Shown here piece after piece: positions 15,201 to 22,377 of a DNA stretch of 59,483 bases. A program made the translations under genes and the position numbers. The notes under the pieces were generated by a model. That model had not been told where the DNA came from. It saw nothing but the letters and a program-made list of their open reading frames with translations, and searched no databases. This DNA comes from CAYNLK01 sp964398055 (lineage in GTDB: Bacteria > Chloroflexota > Anaerolineae > 4572-78 > J111): the NCBI GenBank assembly GCA_964398055.1, contig CAYNLK010000038.1, forward strand, positions 1 through 59,483. Direction: 5' to 3'. The stretch's first letter is position 1; each line of letters begins with the position of its first letter.

Positions 15201-18158
15201 GCCCAGGATGGCTTTGCCATCATCAGCGGCGCAGAGCAGTTGGTCTATGTGAACCCGCGCGCCTGCCAACTCACCGGTTACAGCGCCGCGGAGTTGCTCA
15301 ACCGCACGGTTAAAGATTTGGTGCCTGTGGCCGAGTATGAAACGGTCAGCCAGCGTTACCACCAGCGGCTGGCCGGTGAGGCCGTTATCAATCAGTACCA
15401 GACCGCGCTCGCTCACAAGAGCGGCCGGTGGGTGCCGGTCGAGTTAACCGCGGCCAGGACAACCTGGTATGGCCGGCCGGCCATCGTCGTCAGTTTCCGC
15501 GATATCACTGAGCGCAAGCAGGCTGAAGCGGCGCTAAAGCAGCGCCATCAAGAGCTGCTGGCCCTGCAACGGGCCAGCGCGGCCATTTCCTCCAGCCTGG
15601 ATCTGGATTATGTGTTGGAGACGGTCACCCGCGAAATGGCCAGCCTGTTAAATATCGAGAGCTGCCATTTTTCTCGCTGGGACCAAAGCCGCAACACTCT
15701 CCGTAAGCTGGCCGGTTACGCGCCGGCCGGTTGGCAGGGGGACGAACCGGAACCGGAGGTGTACGATCTAAATGATTATCCGCTCACTCAGCAGGTGTTG
15801 GCGGCGCGCCAGCCGGTTCAACTGACCATCGGCCAGCCGGATATCGACTCGGCCGAGCTGGCCTATATGCAATCAGGCCATATCAAAACTCTGCTGATGT
15901 TACCTATGGTCTATCAGGATCAGACGATTGGCCTGGTGGACCTTGAAGACAGCCGATTTGAGCGCACTTTCAGTGAACATGAGCTTAAATTGGCCCAAAC
16001 TCTCAGCGATCAGGCCGCGGTGGCTATTCAAAATGCCCGCCTCTATGAGCAGGCCCGGCAAGAGATCGCCGAGCGGGAGCGCGTTCAGGCTGACCTTGAG
16101 CGCAGTGAAGCCCAGTTTCGCCAGGTCATTACCTCGATCAGCGACCATATCTACGTGACCGAGATCACCGCCACGGGCGAGCACCGTAATCAGTACATTT
16201 CACCCAATGTCGAAATACTGACCGGTTATTCGCCGGACAGATTTTTGGTCGATTGGGCTTTTTGGTCAGAACATGTGATCTATCCAGCCGACCGGGCCGC
16301 GGCCGCGGAGCAATTTGTTAAATTTGAGCAGGGTCAGCCCAGTGAGACAGAATACCGGCTGAACCGGGCCGACGGCCAGGTGATCTGGGTGCGTGACAGC
16401 GGCCGGGTCGAGCTACGCAACGGGACCAAGATTGTCTACGGCGTGGTCAACGACATTACCGCCCGCAAGGAAGCCGAGGAGACCATTCTGCGTTACTCGG
16501 AGCGGCTGGAGATCTTGCGCGAGATCGAGCAGGGTATTCTCTCGGCCCAATCGGTGGAGGCCATTGGCCGGGTTGTGGTCAGTCGCATCCGCCGCGTTAT
16601 CCCTTGCAGCCGGGTTTCGATCAGGATTTTGAACGAGGCCGCCACTGAAGTTGTGATGGCCTCGGGTTATGATGAAACTACCGGTTTGTTGCCGCCAGGC
16701 GACCTGATCAGACTCGATCAATTGAATGTCCCTCGAGAGTGGTTCGAGCCGTTGCGAGCAGGTCAGGTGCTGGTGCTGGAAGAAGCGCAGCTAAATCAGA
16801 TTGAAGCAAGTACCGCTCACCCCGGCCGCGCTTCAGTTATGATCGTACCCCTGATCTACCAGGCCGAGTTGGTCGGGACGCTAAACTTGTCGGCAACCAA
16901 GTTTGGCGCATTTTCCCCGGAGCATCAGGCGGTGGCCCAACAGATTGCCGATCAGTTGGCCATTGCCATGCGCCAGACCCAACTGTATGAGCAGGTGCAG
17001 CGCCATGCCGAGGAGTTGGAACAGCGGGTAACCGACCGGACGCGGGAGCTATCGGCCCTGTACGAGGTTGCGGCCGTAGCCAGCCAGGTTATGGAGTTGC
17101 CGGCTATGCTGGCCCAGGCCCTGCGACAGGTGTTGACCGCCTTGCAGAGCAGCGTTGGGTTGATCTGGCTCAGCGAGACCGGGACGGACCAACCGTTCCG
17201 CCTGGTGGCTCAGCAGGGACTGGCTGCCGACGAGGTGGGTCAAGTTGAGACCGGGGTAACCACTGCCGGCTTGCTGGGCCAGGTGGTTGGACAAAATCAC
17301 CCACTGCTGCTGCCCAGCCTGGCCGCCGACCCACGATTAATCGGGACCGGCTTGCCGGCCGGCCTGAGAACCTTTGCGGGAGCGCCCATCCGGGTTGCCG
17401 GACAACTATTAGGCGCCCTGACCATCTTTGGCCGGTTAGAGAAGCAGTTCAATGTAGAAGATATGGCCCTTTTGAGCACCGTGGCCGACCAGATTGGGGT
17501 GGCGGTGGAGAATATCCGGCTGCGGCAACAGGCCCGCGAAGCCGCGGTGGTGGCCGAACGGGAACGGCTGGCCCGCGAGCTGCACGACTCGGTGACTCAA
17601 TCACTCTATAGCCTGACGCTCTTTGCCGAAGGCGCCCTGGAACAAGTCAGAAGCGGCCAGTTAGAACCGGTTCAGCATAATCTGACCCGGATTGGTGAAA
17701 CGGCTCAACAGGCGCTGAAAGAGATGCGATTGCTGGTGTATGAACTGCGGCCCATTGACCTGGCGCAGGAAGGTTTGGTGGGGGCTTTGCACCAGCGCCT
17801 GGCCGCGGTGGAGCGGCGGGCCGGTATTACCGCCCGGCTGGTGACCGAAGATTTGATTGAGCTGCCGCTGGCGCTAGAACAAGAGCTTTACGGCATTACC
17901 CAGGAGGCCCTGAACAATACTTTGAAACATTCCGGCGCGACCCTGGTAACCGTCCACTTGCGCTTGGTGGCGGACGAGGTAGAATTGGCTATCCTTGATA
18001 ACGGCCAGGGCTTTGATCCTGATGAAGTTCAAGGCAAAGGCGGGTTGGGGCTGCGCGGGCTGCGGGAGCGAGTCGCCAAGGTGCAGGGCGTCTTAACCAT
18101 TCGCTCTGCCCCCGGCAAAGGCACCATCATCGAGGTGAGAGTGAAGGTTCCCAAATAG
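12255..18158 (+). CDS. Giant multi-PAS/GAF sensor histidine kinase (NarL-type HisKA_3)
   Basis: This 1967-residue membrane kinase starts with about six hydrophobic helices (residues 30-190), then a coiled-coil linker and a long sensory array. The array holds about seven PAS domains (roughly 295-425, 430-560, 565-685, 690-810, 815-945, 980-1095 and 1285-1410) and three GAF domains (about 1115-1270, 1425-1580 and 1610-1755). The PAS domains are joined by ITxRKQAE linkers typical of PAC motifs. The transmitter is of the HisKA_3 class: RELHDSVTQ with His1777 as phosphoacceptor, then an HATPase domain with DNGQGFD and a GLRGLRERV G-box. This class signals to NarL/FixJ regulators, and one follows directly. 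The repeated PAS/GAF domains may bind several small ligands or tetrapyrroles, but none can be named. Confidence 0.93.
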   Translation: MIPSPFDRWLTPPTFADEEKNRLAGQQYAILWGTIAIALIFGLLTLMLQPSPWPRLLLTGLWLPVALGSLVLLRRGTVKLAGLLYASLAWLILTIDAWLAGGVMSAGFSSYTVIIVVIGMLAGLRVALVFAGLSFAMGGALLYADSNGILPVTSLVTTPLSLWLALTTNFVVAAVLVYLATGSISNVLKQTRANEAALLTSNRQLQAAQQTLQERTSDLSTAVDMLELQLTERKQIVEALRQSEQELRQLNLELEQRVHDRTRELAETNAALSQEVAIRQQAELSLQETLALIEHAKQEWEVTVDSAPQFIGLLDREGRLKRANRTVERWNLAPVTQVKGQTVHHLFHPNCTDPACPIENFWRQASQKLHQGQLWQGETDDKILGRYLQWQVEPIAPPPPDRQQPSDTWGVVVVQDITARKQAEKALRESQQRLELAISGTGGALWDEILDPEATFEELAGTTYLSPEAKSLLGYDDAKANDLPDSMSVWDSHVLPEDQAQRVKNQRDHFEGRTEVLDHEYRIRRLDGAVRWIQGRSRIIRDEQGRPIRWIGIDWDVTERKRAEEDLRKLSRAVEQSPSTVVITDQQGRIEFVNPRFTQITGYGWDEVIGQNPRLLKSGQHRPEFYQEIWQTILAGQVWRGELVNRTRNGELYWELASISPVRDDEGRITHFIKVAEDITNRKQAEEALRESEAKFRSYIEFAPVAVFVSDGTGRYVEANQVALDMLGYAAAALYEKHIPEIVPEEDHTELFGAEAALRRVGYYEGELRQQRQDGQQIWISLRAVKITDDRFMAFCHDITARKQAEKALRESEARYRLLAENMVDVVWTMSPTGQFTYVSPSVERLRGYTVPEVLAQTPAQALTPASLQIMQAALMATMPQIEQGAQHFRLEPATYELEQPRKDGSTVWTEVLVKVLFDNHGNFSGFLGVSRDISERKRTELELARYRDHLEELVNERTAQLNQANQKLQQSEENFRALADNAQDGFAIISGAEQLVYVNPRACQLTGYSAAELLNRTVKDLVPVAEYETVSQRYHQRLAGEAVINQYQTALAHKSGRWVPVELTAARTTWYGRPAIVVSFRDITERKQAEAALKQRHQELLALQRASAAISSSLDLDYVLETVTREMASLLNIESCHFSRWDQSRNTLRKLAGYAPAGWQGDEPEPEVYDLNDYPLTQQVLAARQPVQLTIGQPDIDSAELAYMQSGHIKTLLMLPMVYQDQTIGLVDLEDSRFERTFSEHELKLAQTLSDQAAVAIQNARLYEQARQEIAERERVQADLERSEAQFRQVITSISDHIYVTEITATGEHRNQYISPNVEILTGYSPDRFLVDWAFWSEHVIYPADRAAAAEQFVKFEQGQPSETEYRLNRADGQVIWVRDSGRVELRNGTKIVYGVVNDITARKEAEETILRYSERLEILREIEQGILSAQSVEAIGRVVVSRIRRVIPCSRVSIRILNEAATEVVMASGYDETTGLLPPGDLIRLDQLNVPREWFEPLRAGQVLVLEEAQLNQIEASTAHPGRASVMIVPLIYQAELVGTLNLSATKFGAFSPEHQAVAQQIADQLAIAMRQTQLYEQVQRHAEELEQRVTDRTRELSALYEVAAVASQVMELPAMLAQALRQVLTALQSSVGLIWLSETGTDQPFRLVAQQGLAADEVGQVETGVTTAGLLGQVVGQNHPLLLPSLAADPRLIGTGLPAGLRTFAGAPIRVAGQLLGALTIFGRLEKQFNVEDMALLSTVADQIGVAVENIRLRQQAREAAVVAERERLARELHDSVTQSLYSLTLFAEGALEQVRSGQLEPVQHNLTRIGETAQQALKEMRLLVYELRPIDLAQEGLVGALHQRLAAVERRAGITARLVTEDLIELPLALEQELYGITQEALNNTLKHSGATLVTVHLRLVADEVELAILDNGQGFDPDEVQGKGGLGLRGLRERVAKVQGVLTIRSAPGKGTIIEVRVKVPK

Positions 18159-18172
18159 AAGTACGGATGAAA

Positions 18173-18256
18173 ACACCCCCATCTCAACCCCCGTTTGCGC
18201 GCCGATCCGGCGCGCAAGTTGGGGCCAGGGGAGGGGGTATTGACAAAGGGGGTATC
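18173..18256. repeat. Palindromic element between kinase and regulator genes
   Basis: A 10-bp perfect core stem (18195-18204 with 18208-18217) lies within C-rich and G-rich flanks. The right flank (GGGGAGGGGGTATT) matches the reverse strand of the element at 6370-6440. It adds an in-frame but non-homologous N-terminal extension to the regulator reading frame, which I exclude from the gene. Confidence 0.7.
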
Positions 18257-18259
18257 GCT

Positions 18260-18922
18260 ATGAGCGAGCCTAAAAATATTCGTATCCTGATTGCCGATGA
18301 CCATGCTATTGTCCGCGAGGGGCTGCGGACCTTGATCACGGCCAAGCCCGGTCTGGAGCTGGTGGGTGAAGCCGCCGATGGGGAGGAGGCGGTTGTCATG
18401 GCCCGGTCGGTGTGCCCCGATGTTATCCTGCTAGATATGATCATGCCCCGTAAAGACGGCCTGGAGGCTATCCAGGCCATCAAGGCGGAGAATCCCCTGG
18501 CCCGCATTCTGGTGCTGACCAGCTTCAGCGACGACGACAAAGTTTTTGCCGCCATCAAAGCCGGGGCTTTGGGCTATCTGTTGAAAGATTCGTCGCCGCA
18601 GCAGTTGATCCAGGCTATTCGGGATGTCTATCAAGGCCAACCCTCGCTGCATCCCACCATTGCCTTGAAACTCATCCGCGAGTTGAGCCAACCCTCAGAC
18701 TTACCCCTGTCTGAAGAACCGCTGAGTGAGCGAGAACTGGAGACGCTGCGCCTGGTGGCTCAGGGCTTGACCAACCAGGAGATTGCTGAAAGGCTGGCCA
18801 TCAGCGAGCGGACCGTCGGCAAGCACGTCAGCAATATCCTGGATAAGCTGCACCTGGCCAACCGCACCCAGGCGGCGCTGTACGCCCTGCGCCGCGGCCT
18901 GGCCGACCTGCACCCAGAGTAG
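18260..18922 (+). CDS. NarL/FixJ family response regulator
   Basis: This 220-residue regulator has an N-terminal receiver (acidic Asp13-Asp14, phosphoacceptor Asp59 in ILLDMIMP, Thr in LTSFSD, Lys in LLKD) and a C-terminal LuxR helix-turn-helix (LSERELETLRLVAQG...TVGKHVSNILDKL). It is the expected partner of the HisKA_3 kinase just upstream: phosphorylation of Asp59 would trigger dimerisation and DNA binding. The start was placed at the ATG at 18260, after AAAGGGGG. An in-frame extension back to 18167 is encoded by the palindromic element and is unlike the family. A strong terminator follows at 18998. The target genes are not evident. Confidence 0.95.
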   Translation: MSEPKNIRILIADDHAIVREGLRTLITAKPGLELVGEAADGEEAVVMARSVCPDVILLDMIMPRKDGLEAIQAIKAENPLARILVLTSFSDDDKVFAAIKAGALGYLLKDSSPQQLIQAIRDVYQGQPSLHPTIALKLIRELSQPSDLPLSEEPLSERELETLRLVAQGLTNQEIAERLAISERTVGKHVSNILDKLHLANRTQAALYALRRGLADLHPE

Positions 18923-18997
18923 CTCAATTAGCCTAAAAGTACCGCTGCTGGCCAGGGCGTAATTTTGCGTACCGGCCGGTTCATTTATACGTAGCTC

Positions 18998-19026
18998 AGA
19001 CCACTGTTAAAGTGGTCTTTTTTTTA
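18998..19026 (+). terminator. Rho-independent terminator after the NarL regulator
   Basis: AGACCACT (18998-19005) pairs perfectly with AGTGGTCT (19011-19018) across 5 bases and runs into a stretch of Ts. It separates the kinase-regulator pair from the following signalling island. Confidence 0.92.
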
Positions 19027-19128
19027 TTCAAGAGGCGTTATTTTGCCGCTGTGGTTATTGTCAACAAATGATATGCTATACGGTAAAAAATGGGGATGAT
19101 TCGCGATTCTTTTGCCGGAGGAAAAAGT

Positions 19129-19539
19129 ATGGAAGATCAATTTACTGCCTTTGTGGTGGCCAGGTCGGGCCGGATGCGGGATGGTCTAATCGCCCTGCTG
19201 CGTGCCATCCCCGAAATTGGGGCGGTTGAACAGTTAGGCGATGATGCCGCCGTACTGGCCAGCGTGCCTGACCACCGCCAGGCCCTGATTCTCTTGGACG
19301 CCAGCTTGATGAACCAGGAGGTCTGGACCTTGATGAAGCAGTGCAAAAGCCGCCAGTCGCAGGATCACTGTAAGTGTCTGGTTCTGGTTGACAACAGCTT
19401 CCAGCAGCGGATGGCCCTGGCCGCCGGCGCCGACGGGGTGCTGTTGGCCGGCTTTCCGGCTGCTGAATTCTTTGCCACGGTCGAAAATCTGCTGGGCCGG
19501 CCACAGCTCTGGCGAAACCAGACCAAAGAGGCCGTATGA
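19129..19539 (+). CDS. Degenerate receiver-domain protein (pseudo-receiver)
   Basis: The size and pattern of this 136-residue protein are those of a lone receiver domain: beta strands at FVVARS, ALILLDASL (Asp57 at the phosphoacceptor position), CLVLVDNS and GVLLAGFPAAEF. However, the acidic pair that binds Mg after the first strand is replaced by ARSG, and the conserved Lys before the FPAAEF helix (KGFPAAEL in NarL-type receivers) is Ala. It is therefore probably a pseudo-receiver that cannot be phosphorylated normally. The start is the ATG at 19129 with GGAGG seven bases upstream. Its stop overlaps the start of the next gene in ATGA, so the two are translationally coupled. The role is unknown; binding to a kinase or to the DHp-like neighbour is a guess. 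Confidence 0.78.
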   Translation: MEDQFTAFVVARSGRMRDGLIALLRAIPEIGAVEQLGDDAAVLASVPDHRQALILLDASLMNQEVWTLMKQCKSRQSQDHCKCLVLVDNSFQQRMALAAGADGVLLAGFPAAEFFATVENLLGRPQLWRNQTKEAV

Positions 19540-19937
19540 CTGAACTGTACCCAAACCAGCGGCCAGGCCCGGCCGCCCCAAACAATGAACAGGTTACCAA
19601 TCAGGAACGGCAAAGGACCGCGGCCATAATCGCCGAATTGGAACTGTTGTGTTCAGCCATCCAGCAGCAAGTCCAGGATTTGAACCAGCCGCTGACGGTA
19701 ATCTTGGGGCTGAGCGAGCTGCTGTTGGCTCGGTTTGAGGCTGACAACCCGTTGGCGGCAGATTTGAGGGTGATGGTTAAGCAGGCCGGCCGGATGAGCC
19801 AGACCATCAACATCGCCAACGACTTGATCGACCAAAAAAACCGGGTCTGGCGACAATTGGGTTATTCTCGCTTGGTATCACAGAGTCAAGACTCTGCCAA
19901 ACTAACAACACTCACTGAGGGAGGGGTGGAAAAATGA
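19536..19937 (+). CDS. DHp-like (HisKA) protein lacking the phosphoacceptor His
   Basis: This 133-residue protein contains a stretch very close to the HisKA dimerisation helix of histidine kinases: QVQDLNQPLTVILGLSELLL (about 45-64), where kinases have S-H-E-L-N-Q-P-L. The His position is Gln47. The helical hairpin continues with DLRVMVKQAGRMSQTIN. There is no ATPase domain. It therefore looks like a stand-alone, phosphorylation-dead four-helix-bundle half that could dimerise with real kinases or act as an antagonist. It overlaps by 4 bases both the upstream pseudo-receiver and the downstream phosphoesterase gene, so all three are translated in a fixed ratio. I know of no named family for it. 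Confidence 0.75.
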   Translation: MTELYPNQRPGPAAPNNEQVTNQERQRTAAIIAELELLCSAIQQQVQDLNQPLTVILGLSELLLARFEADNPLAADLRVMVKQAGRMSQTINIANDLIDQKNRVWRQLGYSRLVSQSQDSAKLTTLTEGGVEK

Positions 19938-20749
19938 AAACTTTGGCTGTAATGGCCGATATCCATGGCAACAGCGTGGCGCTGCGAGCAGTGCTGGCTG
20001 ATCTGGCCGCGGTCGGGGGAGCCGAGGCCGTGTTGGTATTAGGCGATCTGGCCGTTTTTGGGCCGGATCCGGTGGGGGTGCTGAAGCTGGTGCAAAAATT
20101 TGAAACCGCTTTCTTGGTTCGGGGCAACACCGATCGTTACCTGGTCGAAGGCCGTTACCCGCTCCAGGCGGATGGCCAGGACTGGCAGTCAAAGGTACTG
20201 GCCAGCTTTCCCTGGACGGCTCACCAGCTAGGCCAATCTGGCCTGGAATTCCTGGCCAGGCTGCCCAAACAGCAACTGTTGCGTTTTAGCCCGCAGCACA
20301 CCATTCTGGCAGTGCACGGTTCGCCGCGCAGCGACGAGGAGAGCATCCGGCTTGATACCCCGGAGCGAGAATTGGCGGCGATGCTGCGCTGGGACAATTA
20401 CAATTTATTACTCTGCGCCCACACCCACCTGCCCTGCGACCGGATTGTGGCCGGCCGGCGGATCGTCAACGTGGGCAGTGTGGGCTTGTCCTTTGACGGC
20501 GACCGGCGGGCCTGTTACATCTTGATTACGTTACTGCCCTGGGGCGATTATCAGATCCAATTCAGGCGGGTGGCCTACGATGTGGAAGCGGTCATCGACC
20601 AGTTGATTACGCTCGACCATCCGGCGGCCGGCGTAACGGCCTATAACCTGCGCACCGCCCGGCCTCTGGGGCAGAAGTTGATTTACACCGAGGAGATGCG
20701 GCAGGGACAGCCGGAAGCTGAGCCAGCTTTGCTGCCCACCGGGAGTTAA
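19934..20749 (+). CDS. Calcineurin-like metallophosphoesterase (YfcE/MJ0936-like)
   Basis: This 271-residue enzyme has all the metallophosphoesterase motifs: ADIHGN (Asp9, His11), VLGDLAVFGPDP, RGNTD, AVHGSPRSDEE and CAHTHLP. These residues bind two metal ions and hydrolyse phosphomono- or diesters. The length and the layout of the helical insert fit small bacterial YfcE/MJ0936-type phosphodiesterases. The start codon overlaps the stop of the DHp-like gene (ATGA). Placement in a signalling operon suggests it acts on a nucleotide messenger or a phosphoprotein, but neither substrate can be read from the sequence. No signal peptide is seen, so it is cytoplasmic. Confidence 0.9.
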   Translation: MKTLAVMADIHGNSVALRAVLADLAAVGGAEAVLVLGDLAVFGPDPVGVLKLVQKFETAFLVRGNTDRYLVEGRYPLQADGQDWQSKVLASFPWTAHQLGQSGLEFLARLPKQQLLRFSPQHTILAVHGSPRSDEESIRLDTPERELAAMLRWDNYNLLLCAHTHLPCDRIVAGRRIVNVGSVGLSFDGDRRACYILITLLPWGDYQIQFRRVAYDVEAVIDQLITLDHPAAGVTAYNLRTARPLGQKLIYTEEMRQGQPEAEPALLPTGS

Positions 20750-20793
20750 TTCCGCCGGCTGGGATACCCATTGCTGGTACAAGGAGTTTGAAT

Positions 20794-22377
20794 ATGGACG
20801 AGACCAAGATCCTGATCGTCGAAGATGAGAACATTGTCGCTCTGGATGTCAAGAATCGGATCGAGAAGCTAGGCTACCTGGTGGTTGGTCTGGCCACTAC
20901 CGGCCGGGAGGCCATCAACCTGGCGGCTGAAAGCCAGCCCGATCTCATTCTGATGGATATCCGCTTGAAAGGCAATATGGATGGCATCACCGCCGCCGAG
21001 CAGATCCGGACCCGTTTGGATATCCCGGTGATCTACCTCACTGCCTACTCGGATGAAGTCACCTTGCAGCGGGCCAAGATTACCGGCCCATCCGGCTATC
21101 TCCTCAAGCCATTTGAGGATCGTGACCTCCACATCACCATCGCTATGGCCCTCTACCGCCACCAGATGGAACGGGAGCTGCGCCAGAACCGGCTGTGGTT
21201 GGCCACCACCCTGCGGAGCATCGGTGATGGAGTTATCGCTGCTGATCGGCACGGTTGTATCAAATTCATGAATCCCGTGGCCGAAGCCTTGACCGGCTGG
21301 GACCAGGCCGAGGCGCTGGGCCAGCCCTCGGAGCGGGTCTTTAACATCATCAACAACAAGACCCGCCAGCCGGTCGCCAGTCCGATCAACCGGGCTTTGC
21401 AGCAGAACCGGGTGGTCGAGTTGGAAGACAACACCCTGCTCGTTACCAAAAGTGGAACGGAAATCCCCATCGACGACAGCGCCGCGCCGATCCGGGATGA
21501 CAAGGGTTATATCGACGGGGCGGTGCTGGTTTTTCGCGACATTACCGAACGCCAACAGGCCGAGGCAAACCTGCGGCAGTTTGCGCTGGAGGTGCAAGCC
21601 CAAAACGCCGAACTGGACGCCTTTGCCCATACCGCGGCCCACGATTTGAAAAGCCCCTTGAACCCGATCATCGGTTTTGCCGAGGTGCTGGTAAAAGATC
21701 ACGCCAAAATGTCGACCGTTGAAGTGGAGGAGTTTCTGCAAATCATTGCCCGCAACGCCCGCAAGATGGCCAACGTGATCGATGAGCTGCTGCTGCTGGC
21801 CCAGATTCGCCAGGCTGATGTGGAGGTCAGGTCCGTGCAGATGGAGGCCGTTGTGGCCGAGGCGCTGCAGCGCCTGGATTATTTGATCGAGCAGCATCAG
21901 GCTGAGCTGATTCTGCCGGAAAGCTGGCCGGCGGCGCTGGGTTACCCTGCCTGGATAGAAGAGGTTTGGGCCAACTATATCAGTAACGGCCTCAAATACG
22001 GCGGCCGGCCGCCCCGGCTGGAGTTGGGCGCAACCGAGCAGGCCGATGGGCAGGTGCTCTTCTGGGTGCGGGACAATGGTCCCGGCCTGACTGCCGCCGA
22101 CCAGGCCCGGCTATTTGCCCCGTTTACCCAACTGAACGGGGTGCGCATGGCCGGCCACGGCCTGGGGCTGTCGATCGTGCGGCGGATTGTCGAAAGATTG
22201 GGCGGCCGGGTCGGCGTGGAAAGCGATGGGCGGTCGGGTCAAGGCTCGCTGTTTTACTTTATCCTGCCGGGCGTCGCGGCAATCCAGCACCACTCCAATG
22301 GCCGCAGCCGGGGTAGGTTACCGCTCAGGCAGGTCAGGGTTGACCGGCTAGACAGCAGAGAGGACGAAGCAGGATGA
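20794..22377 (+). CDS. Receiver-PAS-histidine kinase hybrid (HisKA type)
   Basis: This 527-residue soluble kinase has an N-terminal receiver (Asp55 in ILMDIRLKG), a PAS domain (about 130-250), a HisKA domain with His283 in AAHDLKSPL, and an HATPase domain with DNGPGLT and GHGLGLSIVRRI. It resembles bacteriophytochrome/Cph1-type kinase cores but has no chromophore domain. Its receiver and PAS are highly similar to those of the genes at 27551 and 29104. The ATG at 20794 follows AAGGAG at 7-8 bases; an upstream in-frame TTG is less likely. The stop overlaps the next gene's ATG. The receiver at the N-terminus suggests it takes a phosphoryl group from another kinase in this island before signalling onwards. 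Confidence 0.92.
   Translation: MDETKILIVEDENIVALDVKNRIEKLGYLVVGLATTGREAINLAAESQPDLILMDIRLKGNMDGITAAEQIRTRLDIPVIYLTAYSDEVTLQRAKITGPSGYLLKPFEDRDLHITIAMALYRHQMERELRQNRLWLATTLRSIGDGVIAADRHGCIKFMNPVAEALTGWDQAEALGQPSERVFNIINNKTRQPVASPINRALQQNRVVELEDNTLLVTKSGTEIPIDDSAAPIRDDKGYIDGAVLVFRDITERQQAEANLRQFALEVQAQNAELDAFAHTAAHDLKSPLNPIIGFAEVLVKDHAKMSTVEVEEFLQIIARNARKMANVIDELLLLAQIRQADVEVRSVQMEAVVAEALQRLDYLIEQHQAELILPESWPAALGYPAWIEEVWANYISNGLKYGGRPPRLELGATEQADGQVLFWVRDNGPGLTAADQARLFAPFTQLNGVRMAGHGLGLSIVRRIVERLGGRVGVESDGRSGQGSLFYFILPGVAAIQHHSNGRSRGRLPLRQVRVDRLDSREDEAG

Noticed and set aside
18167..18259. N-terminal extension of the NarL regulator
   Set aside because: It is encoded by the palindromic element, lacks homology, and a good ribosome site precedes the ATG at 18260.
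20869..21897. Minus-strand open frame of 342 codons opposite the receiver-PAS kinase
   Set aside because: It is antisense to clear receiver, PAS and HisKA motifs and lacks a ribosome site.
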